A stretch of DNA of 64,000 bases, taken from positions 27,446,499-27,510,498 of the forward strand of contig NC_080704.1 in NCBI RefSeq assembly GCF_030445035.2. The letters run 5' to 3'. The position numbers were made by a program, and so were the translations under genes. Under the pieces are notes generated by a model that worked only from the letters and a program-made list of their open reading frames with translations, did not search any database and had not been told where the DNA came from. Positions within the stretch are counted from its first letter, which is position 1, and each line of letters opens with the position of its first letter. The stretch is from Dasypus novemcinctus. Taxonomy: Eukaryota > Chordata > Mammalia > Cingulata > Dasypodidae. Below, piece by piece: positions 55,911 to 64,000 of the stretch.

Positions 55911-56400
55911 CATCTGGGCTCATCGATGCCAAAGGAACCCTGAGGAAATTTTTTTTTTTTTTTTTAATAAAGGCATACGTGGCTGCTAGGGTGTCCTTGA
56001 TGCGGTTGTTTTCTAGCAATCACTGATTGCCCCCTCATGTACCAGCCTGAATAAAAGAACAAAAATGAAATTTGACGGGAAAGAATTTCTCATCACTCTT
56101 GTCCAATAGGAACAGAAGTGCAGATTGCACTGCAAGAAAGCGGAGGAATAAAATTTTGAAGGAGTCTTTGTTCTCGTTTATTTGGAAACAACTTTCTTGG
56201 AAAACTCCATTTAAAGTATTACTGATCTCCCTATCCTATTTACTTTTTTCGACGGTTAAGAAAAGGACGAAGTTTTTCATTTTCTAATTGAAGCACATCA
56301 TAATGTGATGCAATATTTATTGTTCATATACCTGTCACGGTACTTAAATTCTCTATTTTAAGTTTTAAGGTTGAGTTCCAACCCTTGAAGTACTTAAAAA
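55911..56400. other. Likely intronic, nothing recognised
   Basis: T-run at 55948-55967, then moderate AT-rich DNA. No repeat or exon assigned. Confidence 0.5.
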
Positions 56401-56404
56401 CATT

Positions 56405-56720
56405 TTTTTTTTTTTGCTAGCGAGGTTGTAGGTTTATAGAAAAATAAGAAAATACAGAGTTCCCATCATATACCCCTTCCCTCTACACACAGTTTCCCTA
56501 TTATTAACACTTTGCATTAGTGTGGTACCTTTTTATAATCGATGAAACATAATTATATTCTTAACTGTAGTCCAATATTTACATTGGGGGTCGCTGTTGT
56601 ACAGTCCTATGGTTTTTAAAAAATTTATTCTCAACATGTAACCTAAGATTTCTCCTCCTGCTTAGGAGAAAATATATATCTTAGTATATACCTTGAAGTA
56701 CTTTCGATTGCACATTATGC
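56405..56720 (-). mobile_element. L1 3' UTR fragment
   Basis: T-rich start, then 'gaggttgtaggtttatag', 'catataccccttccctc' and 'ttgcattagtgtggtacc' as in other minus L1 3' UTRs (60900-61060). Confidence 0.85.
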
Positions 56721-56798
56721 AACTTTCATGGTAAACTCCCGGAGGCCAGTGTTAGCGACCTGCTGTGCTAGATGCTAAGAAATATTAAAAAGGTTCTT

Positions 56799-56926
56799 TT
56801 TTTTATTCATTTTTTAAAAAAATATTACATTCAAAAAATATGAAGTCCCATTCAACCCCACCGCCCCCAACCCCCCTCCCCCCACAGCAACACACTCTCC
56901 CATCATCATGACACATCCATTGCATT
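56799..56926 (-). mobile_element. 128-bp copy of the 2.5-kb retroposon 3' end
   Basis: Flanked by 'aggttctt' (56791-56798, 56927-56934). Nearly identical to 9370-9485 ('aaatatgaagtcccattc', 'catcatcatgacacatcc'), which implies recent activity. Confidence 0.95.
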
Positions 56927-56934
56927 AGGTTCTT

Positions 56935-59900
56935 ATAATGCAGACGGTGCAAGAATTTCGTTTTCCTGAGGTTAGATGAGACAAGGTGAAATGCACTAAA
57001 TACCGCGGAAGAGGTACAGCCAATTACTGGGATTTCAGAGGAAGGCAGGTTTTCCATTTGGAGCATCAGGAAAGAGTTCCTGATGTAGGTGGCATTTTGA
57101 GAAGGTTAGTGAAGGACGGGAAGGACTTTGTTAGGCAAAGGTGGGGGTGGGGAAAGGGCATTTCAAGAGTTTTTAGAAAACAGCAAGTATTTACAATTTG
57201 GCTGTAGTGGATAGTATAGGTAGTGAAGTGGCAATTCCAGGTAGGTTGTGAAAGAGCTTGCTTGCCAGGTGGAGAGGCAGGGAGTCCTCAAGTAACTGAC
57301 TGATGATGACACACCCGAGCTGTGCTTTATATTCACTTAACAGTACTGGCTCCAACCATTGGACTGGGAAAAGTTTCAAAGTTGATCAGTGTTTTTTCTT
57401 ATTTGTTGTTTTTTGTGGCCCATACAAGGTGAGTGGTGTTTTCAAAAATGAGAAAGATTATCAAGGATGCTAAGAAGTTAAGCAAGATTTGATAATTTTT
57501 GAATGATCCATCTCTACTAGACTGCTGCTGCTTTTTTCTGTCCTATCTCACCCCAAATAATCTTTTGCTTAGAGGTATTATAATTTATATAGTAAACAAA
57601 GAGGTGTTTTAACCCTTTACCGAACTGTACTGAGGGGTTACTTCACAAAAATGAGGAATGAATCCAATAAGTATTACAATAGTAGTTTCCCCTTGGCGTC
57701 CTCCCACCTGCCCCCCCACCATGGTAGTTTTTAAGAAGTCACTTTTGAAAAGTAGAAGCGCGGTTATAAAAAAGACAGTGGCTGTCAGGTGGCCTTTTGC
57801 AACTGGTGTGCTTTCCCCTGGTGAAAGAAACCACCTTTTTGTTTGAGAAGGTAACTAAGGCTTTATGCTTAGCCAAACCTTCCAGCTTATGTTTTGATTT
57901 AGATTTGGCTATCCTAGAAGCACAAGTTCTGTGGAACATGAGGGAAACTGGTTCTCTAGAATTTTAAGATATAAACCTGTAGGTAGCATATGTGTTCACT
58001 AGACATTTGTTTCAGTTTTTCCATTTCCCCTAACTGCATAAGTCATAGCAGTGACACTCTGTGAGAAGACCCGAGGGGACTTGAGAATCTCAAGTTGATC
58101 CTAAAGGGCCATGGTTTAGAAAAAGTTTGAGAATCTGTGAATTGCGGGAGGCAGGCTAGAAGCGAATTGCTAAGGCAGGCTGTGGTTGTTGAGGTACTGG
58201 TAAACATAAACTGAAGAAGTAGTTGCTTTATATCTTGACAGCTGGGAAACACACAGAAGAGCTATAAAGTAGAGTTATATTACCGTGCAATATAGCATCA
58301 GTAGATGTCTCAGTATAGCGACAATAGATGTTCAAGATTAAGATTAAATTAGGCTCAAGCTGTAATTAAGACAGGTACGTATAGTTTAGATGGATTTCCG
58401 TCAGAAATGGTTAAATAGAAAATGTTTTTTCCCTTAGTAGGCCACCCTTGATCTGGAATACTGACTGGTGGAACATCCATCTTAGATAAATGAGGTGCAG
58501 ATGCAAATTTCCTTTAAAGAAAAAAAAAAACTCCCATTGCTTTTTGTAAATGCTTTCTCTTTAACCCCATTTGGACTTGTATTGTCATTGTTAATATTCG
58601 TGTTTGTGCACACTGGCACTTTAGACCTTTATTTTTACTCTCTCAAATTCCTCAATCCCAGTCCTTGAAATCCCTCACCCCAGCAAAGATGACATAATCT
58701 TTTACTTAACCGGAGAAGGAGCCATGGTCATATGATAGAATTGGTTTTCCCTCCCTTCCACTTCATGCTTTGTCTCTATCTCTACCTCGGTTTTCCTCCC
58801 TTTCCAAACTGGCCTCCTGCCAAGCCCAGCTGCTGTCCCTGTGCTTATCACCATATCCTGCCTCCTTTGGAATGCACGTTTGTCAATGTCTCTTGCATCA
58901 TTAGCCTCTGATGCTCTTGCTGGCTTCCTTTCCTCTCCTTACGATTATCACTAGGTTTGCTCATCTTAGAAGAACCTCACCTGTCTTCTCTTCCCTTTCA
59001 TCAGTACTTTTATTTATTTATTTATTTTCATACCACTTATTTTAAATCCAGTATTTCCTAAATTGGGAAATGGTTCTACAACATGTTAATGGGTGTGCCA
59101 CATAAAATGGTTCTGTATTTCAGAAACTGTGTGCCTCCTCTGTCTCTGTGGTTCTTCTTTACATCACCTAAATTTGGGATTTCCCTCAATGTCAGTCCTC
59201 TGTCCTTCTTTTTCTCGAATCTCGTCCCCTGACTTTGGTGTTCCTTATGTGTCTACCCTCTCTTCTAGCATCTCCAGTTACCTTAGCCATCTCCACCTAG
59301 GTTCTCATTGACACCCTACACTTACCATGGCTGAAACTAAATTTATCTGGCACATTCTAGATGCCCAGTTATATTTATTGAAAATCTTTTCTGACCCAGA
59401 GCCCCTGAAAAAACTGCTTTTTGCTTTCTTTCTGTTGATGGTACCGTCATTTTTCCAGGCTCATTCTTTCTTCTCTGTTCCATAGAGCAATGTAGACATC
59501 TTTAACATTTAGTCTATCATATTTTAACTGCATATTTATGTTTTTGTCTTATTTCCTAAACTGTGAATGTAGAGACAGGTTTTCATTCTGCTTTGTTTTT
59601 GAGCAGTACCAGGCATAAGGTCATTATCTCCAAAAACAGTTATCTCATTATTGGGTACAGAGAATTGTGTGTAGTTGAATAGGTTTCCAGTTGAAATCAA
59701 ATATCCAGTTGTTTTTTGACCAAGAGGTGTGAATTTTGAGACACACCACGTCTGTTAGGGTACCACATTGAGACACAGGAGCTCAGTAACTGTCCCTCCA
59801 TACCAAAGACATACAAAATTTGATTGGAATCTGACCAGCCCATTCTTATTCCTGCCATATTATTTTTTGAAACAACATTTTATAAAATCGAGGTTATCTT

Positions 59901-60030
59901 GTAATTATATTTTACTCAAAGGGAGGTATACTTTGAGAAAACCATGTGACATTGAAGTGAACAGCCATTTGGCTTTAAAAAAAAACACATTAAAAATGTT
60001 TAACTATGAAATATTTCAAAATTACTGAAA
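56935..60030. other. Low-repeat, probably intronic; nothing certain
   Basis: Moderate composition, no coding exon recognised. Frames of 60-87 codons are without domain. Pyrimidine-rich diffuse repeat-like text at 58620-59420 could be an old transposon I cannot name. (TTTA)n at 59009-59027. Confidence 0.5.
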
Positions 60031-60037
60031 AACAAAT

Positions 60038-60535
60038 AAAGTGTGGTCCAGGGATTCCTGGGGATCCCTACTATTCTTTCAGAGGGTTCACAAGGTCAAA
60101 ACTACTTTCATAAAAATACTGTTATTTGCCTTTCTCATTCTCCTCCTGTATACTGGGTGAGTATAGTGCACAGTGGTGTTTTCCAAAGGCTTCATGACAC
60201 ATGATGTAATAGATTGAATGCAGAAACAGTTATGGGAATCCAGCTGTCCTCTATTAAGCCAAGCATTAAAGAGGTTTGCAAAAATGTGAAACAATGCCCC
60301 TTTTTGCAAAAATTTTTTGTTATAAAAAGTAGTTATTTTTAAATGTTTATGTAGTTTTCTTATGAATGGTCTTTTAAATGCTTTAGTTTCTAATGATAAA
60401 TATCTGTAGTTATAACCCATAAGCAAAAGCTCTATGGGGTCTTCTGTGTAAGAGTATAAAAGGGTTCTGACACAAAAAAAGAAAGAAAAAAAAAGAGTTC
60501 TGAGACCAAGAAGCTTGAAAACTACTGATCTGGTT
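60038..60535. repeat. hAT-type DNA transposon fossil
   Basis: 'aaagtgtggtccagggattc' at the left, 'ggtcaaaactactttcataa', and 'gaagcttgaaaactactg' at the right look like the inverted ends of a Charlie-type hAT element. An A-rich run 60473-60494 lies before a repeated 'gttctga'. The 112-codon minus frame here is fossil sequence. Confidence 0.65.
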
Positions 60536-60863
60536 CATTCATTTTACTTGTATTTGGATGTATAAACTGTGGTTTATTTATCAATTCCTATGGAGGGATC
60601 ATTACCTTGTTTGCAGTTTTGTGCAACTTCAAACAGCACTGCTATGTAAATCCTTGTATGTGGTTCTTCTATTTTGGGATTATAATAGAATTGTTAAATT
60701 GATAGTCCTATGAATTGTCAACTTTACTGGTGTTGCCAAATTGTTAAATTGTGTTTGAGTTGACATTCAACAGCTGTGTATGGGCCTTTTTCTTCATATC
60801 ATTGCCCAAAGATTAGACTGCAGTTTTCTCCCATCTGTTGGATATAAATGGTATCTCATTGCT

Positions 60864-63800
60864 GTTTTTTTCTTTCCATTCTTTTTTCTTTTTAACTAGA
60901 GAAGTTGTGTGTTTACAGAATAATCATGCATAAAATACAGAGTTAATACCACATTATTAACACCTTGCATTAGTGTGGTACGTTTAGTACAATTGATGAA
61001 AGCACATTTTTATAATTGTACTATTAACTGTAGTTCATGGTTTAATTTAGGATTCACTGTGTTGTGCAGTTCTGTGGATTTAAAAAAAAAATTTTATTGT
61101 AGTAACATATATATAACCTAAAATTTCCCCATTTAACCATATTCACATATATAATCCAGTGCCATTAAGTATGTTTACAGTGTTGGGCTACCATCACCAC
61201 CATCCATTAATCAAACATTTCTGTTGTCCCAAGTAAAAACTTTTTACGTTTTCAGCCTTGACTCCCTATTCCCTGTGTCCACTCCATTCCCTGGTAACCT
61301 TTATTCTAGATTCTGATGGTGAGTGAGTTTAATTCTAATTATTTTTTATCAGTGAGATCATGCAATATTTGTCCTTTAGTGTCTGGCTTATTTCACTCAA
61401 CATGATGTCATCAGGGTTCATCTATATTGTCACATGTATCAGAACTTCATTCCTTTATATGGCTGAATACTATTCCATTGTGTGTATAGAGCACACTTTA
61501 TTTAACCATTCATTGACACTTGGTTATCCGTTGATGAACACTTGGATTGCTTCCATCTTTTGGCATCTGGCTTTAATGTTGCTATAAACATCGGTATGCA
61601 AATGCCTGTTAGAGTTCCTGCTTTCAATTTTTTGGGTATATACCTAAGAGTGGGATTGCCAGGTCATATGGTAATTCCATATTTAATTTTTGAGAAAATT
61701 AAATATGTCTTCCACGGTGGCTTCACCACTATATTTCCACCAGCAATAAACATGTGTTCCTATTTCTCTATTTTCTCTCCAAAACCTTTAATATTCTATT
61801 TTCTTAACAGAAACCATTCTGCTGGGTGTGAAATGGTGTATCATTGTGGTCTTGATTTGCATTTCCCTAATGACTAATAATGCTGACTATCTTTTCATGT
61901 GATTTTTGACCATTTGTGTATCTTCTTTGGAGGTCTTTTTAAGTCTTTCCCATTTTCTTTTTGGGTTATTGTCTTCTTGCTGTTAAGTAGAAGGATTTCT
62001 TTATATATTCCGGACACTAAACCCTTACTGGATATGTGGTTTCCAAGTATTTTCTCCCACTGTGTATGTTGTCATTTCACCTTCTAGTCCTATGATGCAC
62101 AAAAGTTTTTAATTTTGATGAGGTCCCATTTATCTATTTTTTTCTTTTGTTGTTTGTACTTTGGGTGTAAAGTCTAAAACCATTACCTATAACAAGATCC
62201 TAAAGATGCTTCCCTACAATTTCTTCTAGGAGATTTATAGTTCTAGCTTTTGTATGTAGTATAAGATTGGGATCCTCTTTTCATTCTTTTGCATATGGAT
62301 GGATATCAAGCTCTTTCAGCACCATTTGTTGAAGACACTATTCTTTCTCAATTGAGTGGTCTTTACACCCTTGTCAAAGATCAGTTGGCCATAAACATGA
62401 GGGTTGATTTCTGAGCCCTCAATTTGATTCCATTGGTCTATATTATATATCGTGTGCCAGTATGTTATGCTGTTTTGATTATTGTGCATTTGTAATAAGT
62501 TTTAAGACCAGAAAGTGTGTGTCATCCAACTTAGTTCTTCCATTTGAAGATAGCTTTGGCTATATGGGGCCCTTTACCTTGCCACATAAACTTGATGGTA
62601 GATTGGTTTTTTCTTCTCGGCAAAGAATGTTGTTGGAATTTTGAATGGGTTTGCATTGAATTGGTAGAATTGACATCTTAATAGTATTTAGTCTTCCAAT
62701 TCAGGAACATAAAGTGTCCTTTTATTTAGGCCTTCTTTGATTCTTTTGTCATTGTTGTGTAATTTTTCTGTATACCAAGTCCCTTATATCCTTGGTTAGA
62801 TTTATTCCTAGTTATTTGATTCTTTTAGTTGCTATTATAAATGAAAGTTTTTTCTTCTTCTGATTGTTCATTACTAGTGTATAGAAACACTTCTGGTTTA
62901 TAGGTGTTGATCTTGTACACCACTACTCTAGTAGCTTTGTTGTGGATTTTTCAGGATTTTTTGTATATAGGATCATCTGCAGGTAGGGAAAGTTTTACTT
63001 TTTCCTTTATAATTTGGATGCCTTTTCTTTTTCTTGCCTGACTGCTCTGGCTAGAACTTCCAGTACAATGTTGAATAACAGTGGTTACCAGTCGGCATCA
63101 TGGTTTTGTTCCTTGGAACGCTTTGAGTCTTTGGCCATTAAGTGGCTTTGAGTTTTTCATATATGTCTTTTATCATGTTGAGGAAGTTTCCTTCTATTCT
63201 AGTTTTATGAATGTTCGAGAACGGGTGCTCAATTTTGTCAAATGCCAATTCTTTGTCAGTTAAGATGATCATGTTTTGTTTTTTCCCCCCTTCATTCTGT
63301 TAATGTGGTGTGTTACATTAATTGGCTTTCTCGCATTGAACCACATTTGTATACCTGAGATAAATCCTGCTTGATCATGGTATACACTTCTTTTAATGTG
63401 CTGTTGGATTCAGTTTGCTAGTGTGTTTTTGAGAATTTTTGCATCTATGTTCATAAGAGATATTGGTTTGTAATTTTCTTTTCTTGTGGTATCTTTATCT
63501 GGCTTTGGTGTGAAGGTGATGTTGGCCTCATAGAATGAGTTGGTAGTGTTCCCTCCTCTTCAGTATTATGGAAGAGTTTGAGCAGGATAGGTGTTAGTTC
63601 TTGGAATGTGTGGAAAATTTCCCTATGAACCATGTAGTCCTGGGCTTGTCTTTTTTGTGAGGTTTTTTGATTACTGATCCTCTCTCTTTACTCGTTACTG
63701 GTTTATTGAGATTTTTCTTTTTCAGTCACTGTAGGTAGTTCGTTTCTAGAATCTGTCCATTTCATCTAGATTATCTAATTTGTTGACATAGTTATTCCTA

Positions 63801-64000
63801 GTGTCCTCTTATAGTCCTTTTTATTTCAGTGGGGTCGTTAGTAACGTCCCCCTTTTAATTTCTGACTTTAGTCATTTGTGTTCTCTTTTTTTTGGCCAGT
63901 CTTGCTAAAGGTTTTCAATTTTATTGATCTTTTCAAAGAACTACTTTTTTTCTTTTTAATTCTCTTTCATTTATCTCTAATCTTTGTTCTTTCCTTCTGC
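60864..64000 (-). mobile_element. L1, 3' UTR and ORF2, runs off the window
   Basis: T-rich tail at 60864-60895, 3' UTR to about 61330, then antisense ORF2 to the window end: C-terminal region (61360-62090), middle (62090-62720), RT core ('tcatctgcaggtagggaaag' at 62973-62992 is the antisense of the ADD catalytic block) and RT fingers to 64000. Stops in the ORF2 frame; a fossil or degenerate copy. At 61082-61330 a somewhat different L1 3' UTR text is included. Confidence 0.9.

Noticed and set aside
55126-56019. 297-codon minus-strand open frame in the CpG island
   Set aside because: GC-rich islands lack stop codons by composition. The translation is low-complexity R/P/A/G with no domain, and includes a run of lysines from a T-run; overlapping frames on the other strand are equally open.

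Overview
This is nuclear DNA of a placental mammal, almost certainly a xenarthran and most likely an armadillo (Dasypus). The base for that is a tRNA-derived SINE I recognise as the armadillo DAS type: head with a canonical Pol III A box and B box, long unrelated body, (TAAA)n/A-rich tail. At least a dozen copies are present, many with clean target-site duplications (TSDs). L1 LINEs, ERVL/MaLR LTRs, MIR and MER5-type fossils support a eutherian genome. No intact protein-coding exon was found. Nearly every open frame of more than 60 codons is a transposon remnant or a chance frame.

Layout. 1-7.2 kb: a SINE end, an ERV LTR end, MaLR solo LTRs (one nested in another, each with a perfect 5-bp TSD), an L1 3' end, a U6 snRNA pseudogene and two small L1-type 3' insertions. 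7.2-14.15 kb: a minus-strand L1 with triplicated 3' UTR units, most of ORF2 missing, ORF1, and a GC-rich 5' region with about 400-bp tandem monomers. A 2.5-kb retroposon is nested in it. 14.16-30.3 kb: one plus-strand L1 of about 6 kb blown up to 16 kb by eight or more insertions: SINEs, a solo LTR, a processed folate receptor pseudogene, a minus L1 that itself carries further insertions, a second copy of the 2.5-kb retroposon, and another LTR. 30.4-37.8 kb: L1 pieces around a decayed ERVL-like provirus with gag, protease and RT remnants. 37.8-41.5 kb: MIRs, a SINE, a solo LTR and a short L1. 41.6-51.9 kb: ancient L1 sequence interrupted by a younger minus L1, several multimeric SINEs and MER5-like fossils.

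From about 51.9 kb the repeat load falls. At 54.4-55.9 kb there is a 1.5-kb CpG island with CRE-like half sites, paired inverted YY1-like motifs and a good splice donor (55032). This is the only credible cellular gene signal: a plus-strand promoter and noncoding first exon of a gene whose coding part lies beyond the window. I could not identify the gene. The remainder is probably its first intron, ending in another minus-strand L1 (60.86 kb to the window end).

The best candidates for something little described are the 2.5-kb retroposon with two copies sharing both ends, the repeated hit of the same ORF1 site by independent L1 insertions, and the tandem-monomer L1 5' region.
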